Positions 16,889-24,479 of a DNA stretch of 64,000 nt are shown piece after piece. Made by a program: the position numbers and the translations under genes. Below the pieces are notes generated by a model that did no database searches, was not told where the DNA came from, and saw only the letters and a list, made by a program, of their open reading frames with translations. Each line of letters starts with the position of its first letter. Position 1 is the stretch's first letter. Origin of the DNA: Methylobacterium brachythecii. GTDB taxonomy: Bacteria > Pseudomonadota > Alphaproteobacteria > Rhizobiales > Beijerinckiaceae. The DNA lies in contig NZ_JACIDN010000003.1 in assembly GCF_014196345.1 (NCBI RefSeq), positions 496,001 to 560,000 on the forward strand, given 5' to 3'.

Positions 16889-17347
16889 ATGAGTTCTGTC
16901 CAGATGGAATCGGTTTTCGAGCCACGCCGCCAGGTCGGCGCGCTTCCTTTTCGACGGATGCCGGACGGCAGCTTCTCGATCTTTCTGATCACCTCCCGCG
17001 AGAGCCGGCGCTGGGTGATCCCCAAAGGCTGGCCGATGAAGGGGCGCAAGCCCTACGAGGCGGCGGCCCGCGAGGCTTACGAGGAAGCGGGGCTCGTCGG
17101 CCATATCGGCAAGCGCCCCCTGGGCTTCTACTTCTACGACAAGCGTCTCAAGAGCCGCGATTCCGTGCTCTGCCAGGTGAAGGTGTTTCCGTTGGAGGTG
17201 CGCAAGCAGCTCAAGGCATGGCCCGAGAAGGGCCAGCGGGAGGGCCAGTGGTTCTCGCCCTCCGATGCGGCCGATGCCGTCGCCGAAGCCGGGTTGTCGG
17301 GCATCATCCGCGCGGCGAGCAAACGCGAAGCGGGCGCCGCCGGCTAA
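16889..17347 (+). CDS. Nudix hydrolase, diphosphoinositol polyphosphate phosphohydrolase-like
   Basis: A 152-residue Nudix protein. The domain shows RQVGALPFRR, FLITSRESRRWVIPKGWPMKG and the box KPYEAAAREAYEEAGLVG, followed by KRPLGFYFYDKRLKSRDSVLCQV. The PKGWPMKG plus REAYEEAG form is typical of the alphaproteobacterial DIPP-like group, which hydrolyses dinucleoside polyphosphates or inositol pyrophosphates in vitro. Length fits the family. Convergent with the ABC ATPase gene, only eight bases away. The substrate is not deducible. Confidence 0.86.
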   Translation: MSSVQMESVFEPRRQVGALPFRRMPDGSFSIFLITSRESRRWVIPKGWPMKGRKPYEAAAREAYEEAGLVGHIGKRPLGFYFYDKRLKSRDSVLCQVKVFPLEVRKQLKAWPEKGQREGQWFSPSDAADAVAEAGLSGIIRAASKREAGAAG

Positions 17348-17355
17348 AGGGCAGC

Positions 17356-18324
17356 TTAGGCCTCGCTCGCCGTTCCGGCGGCGGGCGAGCCGTCCTCCCG
17401 GACGGCCGCCCTCACGGCGTCGAGGGTGAGCACCCTGGGCGGACCGCCACCGTCGAGCGCGAGCCGGTCGGCGCCGGAGGCGAGCATCAGGGCGAGCGCA
17501 TCTTCGAGCGAGGCTTCGGGGCCGATCTGCGCCGCCCCGAGCGCCTCTCCCGGTTCCGCCACATCGCGAGCCGCGACGAGGGCGAGGCGCCGCAGAACCC
17601 GGTCGGCCCCGATGAAATCTGAAGCGAAGGCGTCGGCGGGCTTGGCCAGGAACCGCTCTGGCGTATCGGCCTGCACGATGACGCCGTCGCGCATCAGCAC
17701 AATCCGGTCGCCCATCAGCAGTGCCTCGGTGAGATCGTGCGTGACGATCATCACCGTCTTGCCGAGTCGTTCGAGGATCGCGCCGATCTCGCCACGAAGC
17801 CGGCTGCGCGCCACGGGATCGACAGCGCCGAACGGCTCGTCCATCAGCAGGATCGGCGGGTCGGCGGCCAGGGCACGCGCGACGCCGACCCGCTGGCGCT
17901 GGCCGCCCGAGAGCGTCTCCGGGCGCCGGTCGCGATACACGCCCGGATCGAGCCCAACGACAGCGAGCATGGCGTCGACGCGCTCCTCGATCCGTCGCCG
18001 CGGCCAGCCCAGGAGTGCCGGCACCGTCGCCACGTTCTGCGCGACGCTGCGATGAGGAAACAGCCCCACCCCCTGCAGGACGTAGCCGATGCCGCGCCGC
18101 AGCCGCACCGGGTCGACGCCCGCCACGTCCGTGCCGTTCACCAGCACGCGGCCCGCATCCGGTTCGACGAGCCGGTTGACCATGCGCAAAGTCGTCGACT
18201 TGCCGCAGCCCGAGGGCCCCAGCAGGATGCAGGTCGACCCTTCGGGTACGGTCAGATCGAGGCGCTCGACGGCTGGCCTTTCGGCACCCGCGAAAGACTT
18301 GGAAACGCCCTCGAACCGGATCAT
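17356..18324 (-). CDS. Orphan ABC transporter ATPase, glycine betaine/choline (OpuCA) type
   Basis: A 322-residue ATPase with all nucleotide-binding motifs: Walker A LLGPSGCGKSTTLR at about residues 34-47, signature ETLSGGQRQRVGVARAL, Walker B ILLMDEPFGAVD and the H-loop MIVTHDLTEALLMGD. After about residue 240 comes a C-terminal regulatory segment with a weak CBS-like character (ASLEDALALMLASGADRLAL). The ATPase resembles those of quaternary-amine importers. No permease or binding-protein gene lies on either side, so it either works with distant subunits or is a remnant. Confidence 0.85.
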   Translation of the reverse strand: MIRFEGVSKSFAGAERPAVERLDLTVPEGSTCILLGPSGCGKSTTLRMVNRLVEPDAGRVLVNGTDVAGVDPVRLRRGIGYVLQGVGLFPHRSVAQNVATVPALLGWPRRRIEERVDAMLAVVGLDPGVYRDRRPETLSGGQRQRVGVARALAADPPILLMDEPFGAVDPVARSRLRGEIGAILERLGKTVMIVTHDLTEALLMGDRIVLMRDGVIVQADTPERFLAKPADAFASDFIGADRVLRRLALVAARDVAEPGEALGAAQIGPEASLEDALALMLASGADRLALDGGGPPRVLTLDAVRAAVREDGSPAAGTASEA

Positions 18325-18354
18325 GGCGCGCGGAGGCGAGAGCCGGGACGGACG

Positions 18355-18687
18355 TCAGCAACCCGAGCAGATCGAGCCCATCGTCCGGCGCATCTTCGAA
18401 TCCCAAGCCTTCTCCCGCGCCGCGGAAGCCTTCTGCGCCTTCAGCATGTCGGCGGCCACGGACGACTCGCTCGAGCGGCGGTCAGCGGCAGCCGGACGGC
18501 CGGTCGGCGGCGGCATGACGCGGCCCGTTGCCGCGACGTTGCGGCCGGCGCTCGGAGCAGCCGGCACGCCCGCGCTAGGCGACGGAGAGGCCGACGGCGT
18601 GCCCTGCGCCAAAGCCGGCGATCCGAGGCCGAGACCCGTCAGCGCGACGGCGAGGATGAGCGGGGATGCTCCGAGGAGGCGGCGCAT
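18355..18687 (-). CDS. Small exported protein of unknown function
   Basis: A 110-residue protein with signal peptide MRRLLGASPLILAVALTGLG and probable cleavage after PALAQ. The mature chain begins with a low-complexity Ser/Pro/Ala/Gly stretch (TPSASPSPSAGVPAAP), then a charged helix (AADMLKAQKASAAREKAWDSKM) and ends RRTMGSICSGC with two cysteines. It lies 30 bases upstream of the ABC ATPase on the same strand, so co-transcription is possible. No family recognised. Confidence 0.6.
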   Translation of the reverse strand: MRRLLGASPLILAVALTGLGLGSPALAQGTPSASPSPSAGVPAAPSAGRNVAATGRVMPPPTGRPAAADRRSSESSVAADMLKAQKASAAREKAWDSKMRRTMGSICSGC

Positions 18688-18830
18688 GGCATCATGATTC
18701 CGAGAGACGGGACGCGGCGGCACCAGGATCTGCAGCGACGGCCCAGGGGTTCGACGACAGTGACATCGGCGCTGCCGGGTCGCAAGCGTGAGCGGCCGCC
18801 GAAGCGCGGCCGAAAGAGGTTCTTGGCGCG

Positions 18831-19181
18831 ATGAGTTCGACAGGGCACATGTCCACGATACCCCGAAACCGCCGCGAGGCCGTCGCTGAGGCCCTGATGC
18901 GGCTCGCACCGCGTCTCCCGACGTTCGAGGCCGAGGCCACGATCGAGCGCGCCCTGTCGAGTGCGGGCCTGCGCGGTGCCGTCCCGGAGACGGCGGCCTG
19001 GCTCGCTCTCGTCGCCTACGCCCGACACGTCTTCACCGAGTACGACTCGCTGCTCGACGACGGCTACGACCGCGACAGCGCACGCCATTTCGTGCTCGAC
19101 GACCTGAACGCGATCCTTTCGGAATGGGGCTGCCGGCGGACGGTCTCGGACGAGCCCGAGGAGGAAGAGGCCGCGCCGTGA
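18831..19181 (+). CDS. DUF2293 domain protein
   Basis: A 116-residue soluble protein. The DUF2293 pattern covers most of it: ALMRLAPRLPTFEAEATIERAL, LRGAVPETAAWLALVAYARHVF, TEYDSLLDDGYDRDSARHFV and LNAILSEWGCRR. The domain is helical and of unknown function, common in alphaproteobacteria and fungi. It ends with an acidic tail (SDEPEEEEAAP). A second in-frame ATG at 18849 is an equally possible start. The molbindin gene follows 65 bases later on the same strand. Confidence 0.75.
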   Translation: MSSTGHMSTIPRNRREAVAEALMRLAPRLPTFEAEATIERALSSAGLRGAVPETAAWLALVAYARHVFTEYDSLLDDGYDRDSARHFVLDDLNAILSEWGCRRTVSDEPEEEEAAP

Positions 19182-19246
19182 GACGGCTTGATCCCGGACC
19201 CGGGACCGATCAGAAGGTCGCCGAGTATCGCAAGAACGGACATGTC

Positions 19247-19456
19247 ATGAAGATCAGCGCACGCAACGTCATCAAGGGCAAGATCGTCTCGGTCGAGAAG
19301 GGCGCCACCACGGCGCATGTGAAGATCGAGGTCGCCCCGGGCCAAGTCATCACCTCGTCGATCACCAACGAGGCGGTGGACAGCCTCAAGCTCACCGTCG
19401 GGTCCGAGGCCTATGCGGTGGTGAAGAGCTCCGACGTCATGATCGCGGTGGACTGA
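19247..19456 (+). CDS. Molbindin-like TOBE/Mop domain protein
   Basis: A 69-residue protein that is a single Mop/TOBE domain: MKISARNVIKGKIVSVEKGA, TTAHVKIEVAPGQVITSSIT, NEAVDSLKLTVGSEAYAVVK and SSDVMIAVD. Free-standing Mop proteins (molbindins) oligomerise and bind molybdate or tungstate as an intracellular store. ATG 19247 begins exactly at the domain; the frame is open upstream but not conserved. No molybdate transporter is in the window. Formate dehydrogenases of methylotrophs use Mo or W, so metal storage would be plausible. Confidence 0.88.
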   Translation: MKISARNVIKGKIVSVEKGATTAHVKIEVAPGQVITSSITNEAVDSLKLTVGSEAYAVVKSSDVMIAVD

Positions 19457-19461
19457 ACCCC

Positions 19462-19989
19462 ATGCGGATGACCGCCTCGGCCCTCCTCGTTCTCCTCGCG
19501 CTCGCCGGCGGCGCAGCGGCGGCGGAGGATCCGGTCAAGCCCGGGGCGGACGTCTGCGCCAGCTTCGACTGGCCGCTGGCGCGCGAACTCGCCTGGTTCT
19601 CCGCGCCCGACCTGCAGGCGGCGGCCTCGGGATCGACCCTGGCGGCCGACCGCCCGGCCGCGTTGCTGACGCTGAAACCCGCGGCCGAGGCAGGCCTGCC
19701 GCAGGCTCCGAGCCGCGAGCCCAAGCCCGGCAGCTTCGCAGGTTATGTCCGCGTCGCCGCACCCGCCGCTCCGGGCGAGATCCAGGTGACGCTCTCGGGC
19801 GAGGGCTGGATCGACGTGGCGCCGGAGGGCGGCGAAGTGCTGAAGCCCGGCGCCCATAGCGGCCGCAAGGGCTGCGCGACCTTGCGCAAGAGCGTGCGTT
19901 TCAAGGTCGACGCCAAGCCGCTCGTCGTCAGCGTCAGCAATGCGCCGTCCGAGGCGGTCCGCATCGCGGTGACGGCGGTCGGGAAATAG
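19462..19989 (+). CDS. Exported protein of unknown function
   Basis: A 175-residue protein beginning five bases after the molbindin stop. The N-terminus MRMTASALLVLLALAGGAAA is a signal peptide. The mature part includes CASFDWPLARELAWFSAPDL, then a beta-rich stretch, YVRVAAPAAPGEIQVTLSGEGWIDV, and a final KPLVVSVSNAPSEAVRIAVTAV. Two cysteines are present. The tight spacing suggests co-transcription with the Mop gene. No family is recognised, and the pattern could be a small jelly-roll periplasmic protein. Confidence 0.65.
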   Translation: MRMTASALLVLLALAGGAAAAEDPVKPGADVCASFDWPLARELAWFSAPDLQAAASGSTLAADRPAALLTLKPAAEAGLPQAPSREPKPGSFAGYVRVAAPAAPGEIQVTLSGEGWIDVAPEGGEVLKPGAHSGRKGCATLRKSVRFKVDAKPLVVSVSNAPSEAVRIAVTAVGK

Positions 19990-20000
19990 CCGGACCGGCC

Positions 20001-20879
20001 TCAGCCCTGGAGGCTGAGGCCTACTCCGTGCAGGGCCTGGGCGCCGGGCGCGAGCAGGCGCTGCGAGTCGCGCTCGGCCAACTCGCCCTCGAAACCCGCC
20101 CGGTCGGCATGTCCGGTCCAACATTCGAGGGAGAGGAACGGAGCCGTCGGCTTCGTCCAAACGGCGAGGTGCGGGAAATCCTGCACCGCCATGGCGATCG
20201 CCTTGTCGCCCGGCCCGACGAACCGCATCGAGCGGCTCTTCGCATCGAGGAAGACCAGCGCTTCCTTGAACATCTCGGGATCAAGCGGAAGCGTGTTGTC
20301 CATGAGCGGCACCGCGCGCGTCTCGGCGGCGATGAGGCCACCCTCGGCGATCTCGGGCACATCGGGGGTCTCGGCCTCGTCGAACACCACGTGATAGCCC
20401 CCGCCAGCCCGGCGCTCACCGTCGGCGAACGGCCAGGGAAAAGCGGGGTGGAAGCCGACCGAGTAGGGCAGCGCCGCCTCGCCGGTATTCTCCACTTTCA
20501 CAACGAAGAGCAGCCGCGCGGCATCGACCCGCACGTCGATGTCGAGACGGAAGGCGAAGGGATAATGGGGGCGGGTCTCGTCGCTGTCCTCAAGCCGCAG
20601 GGTCACGGAATCCTCGGACTGCGCGACGACGCCGAAGGGCAGATCGCGAGCGAAGCCATGCTGCGCCATCGGATAGGTCTGGCCGTCCACACGCACCATC
20701 CCGCCGGCCGAGGCTCCGACCACCGGGAAAAGCCACGGCGCATGCCGGTTCCAATGCTCGGGATCGCCGTTCCAGAGATACTCGCGCCCACCGACCTGCC
20801 AGGAGACCGGCTCGGCACCGCGCAGCGCGATGCGGGCGATCGTACCGTCCGCGGCCCGGATCTCGATGGTCTCGCTCAT
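20001..20879 (-). CDS. Aldose 1-epimerase-like protein (LacX type mutarotase)
   Basis: A 292-residue protein of the galactose-mutarotase fold. Seen are IALRGAEPVSWQVGGREYLWNG, HAPWLFPVVGAS, PMAQHGFARDLPFGVV and the second catalytic region PYSVGFHPAFPWPF, with histidines of the active site in QHGFAR and GFHPAF, and a C-terminal LSLECWTGHAD. This short LacX-like subgroup acts on aldose or aldose-phosphate anomers, but substrates are mostly unknown. ATG 20879 starts MSETIEIRAADG. No sugar operon is next to it. Confidence 0.84.
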   Translation of the reverse strand: MSETIEIRAADGTIARIALRGAEPVSWQVGGREYLWNGDPEHWNRHAPWLFPVVGASAGGMVRVDGQTYPMAQHGFARDLPFGVVAQSEDSVTLRLEDSDETRPHYPFAFRLDIDVRVDAARLLFVVKVENTGEAALPYSVGFHPAFPWPFADGERRAGGGYHVVFDEAETPDVPEIAEGGLIAAETRAVPLMDNTLPLDPEMFKEALVFLDAKSRSMRFVGPGDKAIAMAVQDFPHLAVWTKPTAPFLSLECWTGHADRAGFEGELAERDSQRLLAPGAQALHGVGLSLQG

Positions 20880-21060
20880 GCCTCCGCCCTCTCTTCGACG
20901 CCACTCGCCGGGTTCGGTCTCCTCCGTCGCGCCGGACGCCCGCACTGGATCGACAGCGGAGCAGAATCCCAAACCCGGTAATGATGCATAACCGATCATC
21001 GCCCTGGCAGGCGAGTGCATCGGGATAGGGGCTCGCCGCAGGCGCCGAGACCTGGTCCGG

Positions 21061-22116
21061 CTATCGAGGGCGCACGACCGGATCGGCCGGCAGAACTGTC
21101 GCACGCCGCGCCTCCAGGACCTGCCAGGCGATCAGGGAGGGCAGGCCGAGCACCACGTCCGGCACGCGCTTCACCAGCGACAGCGCGATGGCGGTGCCCG
21201 CATCGATCCCGAACAGGGCGCCGATGATCACGAAGCCGCCCTCCTGGACCCCGAGTCCGCTCGGGACCGGGAAGGCCGCGGATTTGATCGCCTGGGAGAG
21301 CGATTCCAGCACGATCACCTCGGCGACGCCGATCTCGATGCCGAGGCAGGCCAGCGCGATCCAGATCTCGGCCGCGCCGAGGCACCAGGCGGTGAGATGC
21401 AGGAGGAAGGCCTTGGCGAGACCGAAGCGCCGGCCGCGCGCCCAGACCGCATCCAGGGCTGCCTGAACGCCGGGTTCGGCACATTCATGGTTTGCCGGGG
21501 CCTCGGAGACGTGCCGACCCAGCGAGACGATACGGCGCTCGATGAGCCGGGCCGCCCCGGAGCGCTGCAGGGCGAAGAAAGCCGCGAGCAACAGCGCCGC
21601 CACCGCGAGGGCTTCGAGCGTCCAGCGCGCGAGAGAGGCTGCCTGCTCGCCCTCGACCTTCTGGAGCAGCAGCACGCCCACGACGACGAAGGCCATCTCG
21701 GTGGCAACCTGGATCAGCATGTCCGCCATGACCGATGCGGCGGCCAGAGTGCCGGTGATCCCCCAGAACGTCAGAAGCCGCCCACCCACGAACTCGCCGC
21801 CGACGGAGGCCACCGGAAGCAGCACGTTGATGCCTTCGCGGACGAAGCGAAGGATGACGAAGGGCGCGCTCCCGGTCGATGCGAGGCCATCGAGGGTGCG
21901 CGCCCAGGCGAGGCCGCATAGGAGAATCAGCCCGACGCGCACCAGGACGACGGCCGTCAGGCCGAGAAAGCCGATCCGGCCGAAGGCCGCGCCGATGGCG
22001 GTGACGTCGTTGGTGGAGATCAGCCAAAGCGCCAACGCGACGCCGAGCACCGTGCCGGCGAGGGGCAAACGGCGCAGCAGCGCCCGCCCGAGGACGGCCA
22101 TTCCATGCGAACTCAC
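21061..22116 (-). CDS. Flippase-like (lysylphosphatidylglycerol synthase TM region) membrane protein
   Basis: A roughly 350-residue integral membrane protein with about eight hydrophobic segments matching the flippase-like domain of MprF and hopanoid-associated HpnL: LAGTVLGVALALWLIST, FVREGINVLLPVASVGGEFV and KSAAFPVPSGLGVQEGGFVI. It probably handles a lipid or polyprenoid intermediate at the inner membrane. The start is placed at GTG 22116, whose GTGA overlaps the stop of the preceding ferredoxin-like gene; ATG 22101 is the alternative. No hopanoid gene is in the window, so the specific lipid is unknown. Confidence 0.8.
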   Translation of the reverse strand: MSSHGMAVLGRALLRRLPLAGTVLGVALALWLISTNDVTAIGAAFGRIGFLGLTAVVLVRVGLILLCGLAWARTLDGLASTGSAPFVILRFVREGINVLLPVASVGGEFVGGRLLTFWGITGTLAAASVMADMLIQVATEMAFVVVGVLLLQKVEGEQAASLARWTLEALAVAALLLAAFFALQRSGAARLIERRIVSLGRHVSEAPANHECAEPGVQAALDAVWARGRRFGLAKAFLLHLTAWCLGAAEIWIALACLGIEIGVAEVIVLESLSQAIKSAAFPVPSGLGVQEGGFVIIGALFGIDAGTAIALSLVKRVPDVVLGLPSLIAWQVLEARRATVLPADPVVRPR

Positions 22117-22472
22117 GAGTCGCGGCCCCCGCCGGTCGTTTCCGGCGACCTCGCGGCAGCGTCGAGGCCGAGATCGGGGAGCAATCCTCGGATCTCCGGT
22201 GCCGTCAGCGCGGGATCGAGCAACATGACCCGCCTGCAACTCATCGAGGCCGGGGTGGCGACGGCGATCAGGCGCTTCGGGCACGGGCCGAAACAGCCGG
22301 TTTCCACGACCTTGATTTTCCGGCCGCGAGTCTCGCGCCGGAATGCTTGCTTCAACGAGCGGCAGAAATCACGCTTGGCGAACCCCTGGCGCTTCGCGCA
22401 TTTCGCGCAAACGACCACGATGCCTTCGAAATCGGCCTTCGCCGCGCGCATCGTCGTTCGGGTCGCGGGCAT
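22113..22472 (-). CDS. Thioredoxin-like [2Fe-2S] ferredoxin-type small protein
   Basis: A 119-residue protein with cysteines at 22, 25, 37, 60 and 64 (VCAKC, DFCRS, VETGCFGPCPKR). The C-x11-C and C-x3-C spacing resembles the [2Fe-2S] ligands of thioredoxin-fold ferredoxins, and GCFGPCPKRLIAVATP fits the second half of that domain. The start at ATG 22472 or 22451 is uncertain; the frame extends far upstream without conservation. Its stop overlaps the flippase-like gene as GTGA, so the pair is translationally coupled. The redox partner is unknown. Confidence 0.7.
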   Translation of the reverse strand: MPATRTTMRAAKADFEGIVVVCAKCAKRQGFAKRDFCRSLKQAFRRETRGRKIKVVETGCFGPCPKRLIAVATPASMSCRRVMLLDPALTAPEIRGLLPDLGLDAAARSPETTGGGRDS

Positions 22473-22742
22473 CGCGCCCTGAACTGCCTTCTTGCCCAAG
22501 CGGCCTTCTCCTCGCGCATCCCGGGCGCTGTGACGTCTGTCTCCCACCCTCGTATCGCGGAAGCGCCGTTTCGGTACCACCACCGCGACGCCGCCCCAGC
22601 GCCGCATGCGCCACAAAAAGGGCCGAAAAAAACGAGACCTGACGATGACGCGAGAGCGATCCGGCCCGGCGACCGTGGTAGGGCTTTCGTATCCGGGCGC
22701 GACGGCTCGTACCCGTCGATGGATCCGCAGGGACCCGATTGA

Positions 22743-24080
22743 ATGAACGCCGACGAGGTCAGGGACCGCGAGGCCAAGACGAGGCCGAGTGATGGTCTGC
22801 AAGGCCTGATGGACCTAGCCCGCCGCTCCTTGCCGGAGTTGCGCCGCGACACCGAGACTCTCGAGCCGCTCGAGCAGAAGGGCGCCATGGCGCTGTTGCG
22901 CCGCGCCCGGGAGAAGCTCGACTGGCAGCGTCTGCCGGGCCTCAGGCCGAGCGCGCCCAAACCCGAAGAAAAGCTTCAGGTGGTTCTCGCCAAGCGCGTG
23001 GCCGCCTTCGTTCTGCTGCCGACGGCGCTGATGGCCGTCTACCTGTTCGTCTTTGCGTCCGATCAGTACGTTGCCGAAGCCAAGTTCGCCGTGCGCGGCA
23101 ACGTTGAGCCGATGGGCGAGGCCTCGGGCGGCGGCGAGTTCGCCGGCCTCATCGGCAAGCACAACAGCCAGGACAGCTTTATCGTCCGCGACTTCGTGCA
23201 GAGCCGGGCCATGGCGGAGATGGCGCAGACCGAGCTGAACGTCGCGGGGATGTTCTCGCGCCGCGAGGCCGATTTCTGGTCGCGCTACCGCAACGGGCAG
23301 CCCATGGAGGAGCTGGCCAAGTACTGGCTCCAGCACGTCAACGCCCATATCGAAATGGTCTCGGGCGTGATCACCGTGACGGTGCGTGCCTTCACCCCGG
23401 AGGATGCACTGGCGATCTCCAAGCTGGTGATCGAGCGGTCCGAACGTCTCGTCAACGACATCTCGCGGCGGGCCCAGGCCGATCTCGTATCCCATGCCGA
23501 GAAGGACGCACTGGCCTCCGAGGAGCGTCTCAAGAAGTCTCGGGTTGCCCTCCAGAGCTTCCGCAACACCTGGGGCATCATCGACCCGGTCAAGTCGGCC
23601 GAGTCGACGCTGAAGACCATCACCGAGCTGCAGAAGGACAAGCTGAAGGCCGAGAACGACCTGCAGGTGCTGCGCGGCTCGCGGCTCGACGAGAATTCCC
23701 GCGGCATCCAGACCCTGGTCGCGACCGTGGCGGCGGTCGATGGCCAGATCACGCGTCTGAGGAACCAGCTCACCAACGAAGGCCTCGCCGCAGGCGCGCC
23801 GAACAACATCACCCAGGCGCTGCTCGAATTCGAGGGGCTGAAGGTCGAGCAGACTATCGCCGAAAAGCTCCACGAATCCCTGCAGCTCATGCTCGACCGG
23901 GCGCGCATCGCGGCGGCCAAGCAGCAGGTCTATCTGGCGACCTTCGTACCGCCCAGAATTCCGGCGTCCTCGATTTATCCCGAACGGGGGCACGTCCTCC
24001 TGATCACGTTCTTCTGCTGCTTTGCCCTTTGGAGCTCTGCATCGCTGCTGATCAGCGGCGTCAAGGACCAGAGGCTCTGA
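22743..24080 (+). CDS. Polysaccharide export/chain-length protein, KpsE/Wzz-like
   Basis: A 445-residue protein with a cytosolic N-terminal tail, a first membrane segment at about residues 85-105 (VAAFVLLPTALMAVYLFVFA), a long periplasmic part with coiled-coil character (ERLKKSRVALQSFRNTWG, LQKDKLKAENDLQVLRG) and a final membrane segment HVLLITFFCCFALWSSASLL. This is the layout of capsule export (KpsE/CtrB) and Wzz-type polysaccharide co-polymerases. YPERGHVLLI before the last helix fits the conserved proline-rich part. No other capsule gene is nearby. Confidence 0.85.
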   Translation: MNADEVRDREAKTRPSDGLQGLMDLARRSLPELRRDTETLEPLEQKGAMALLRRAREKLDWQRLPGLRPSAPKPEEKLQVVLAKRVAAFVLLPTALMAVYLFVFASDQYVAEAKFAVRGNVEPMGEASGGGEFAGLIGKHNSQDSFIVRDFVQSRAMAEMAQTELNVAGMFSRREADFWSRYRNGQPMEELAKYWLQHVNAHIEMVSGVITVTVRAFTPEDALAISKLVIERSERLVNDISRRAQADLVSHAEKDALASEERLKKSRVALQSFRNTWGIIDPVKSAESTLKTITELQKDKLKAENDLQVLRGSRLDENSRGIQTLVATVAAVDGQITRLRNQLTNEGLAAGAPNNITQALLEFEGLKVEQTIAEKLHESLQLMLDRARIAAAKQQVYLATFVPPRIPASSIYPERGHVLLITFFCCFALWSSASLLISGVKDQRL

Positions 24081-24193
24081 TCGCAACGGCCGGCCTGCAC
24101 GGGTAACGCGTCGCGCGGCCCGTTCGCCGGCTGGATCGGGGGCCGGCTCCTCTGATAGAGGCTCGCCGAGGGACTTTTGCCGTCACAGGCCTC

Positions 24194-24472
24194 ATGTCGG
24201 ATTTCACAGATCTCGTTGCGCGTGCGGTCAACCCGTCGATGAGCCGGGAAGAGCGCGACGCCGTCTACGACGTCGTTCGCCAAGCCGTCCTGCGCCTGCA
24301 GGAGCGCGAGAACCTCGATCCGAACGATCCGCGGCGGAGTCTGCAGCGGCACCTCGTCGAGGAGACGATCCGCGACATCGAGATCGACATCGTCCGGTAC
24401 GTCACGCTCAAGAAGCTGGCCGACGTCGCAGCCAAGCAGGATGCCGAGGCCCAATCCGGACGCCGCCGCTGA
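24194..24472 (+). CDS. Conserved-looking small protein next to the flagellar cluster
   Basis: A 92-residue mostly helical protein: DLVARAVNPSMSREERDAVY, VRQAVLRLQERENLDPNDP, then RRSLQRHLVEETIRDIEIDI and a basic end. No export signal. I do not recognise the family. It is convergent with flbD, with seven bases between the stops, so it is not part of the flagellar transcript. The even distribution of charged and hydrophobic residues and good codon use argue for a real gene. Confidence 0.6.
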   Translation: MSDFTDLVARAVNPSMSREERDAVYDVVRQAVLRLQERENLDPNDPRRSLQRHLVEETIRDIEIDIVRYVTLKKLADVAAKQDAEAQSGRRR

Positions 24473-24479
24473 TCCCGTC

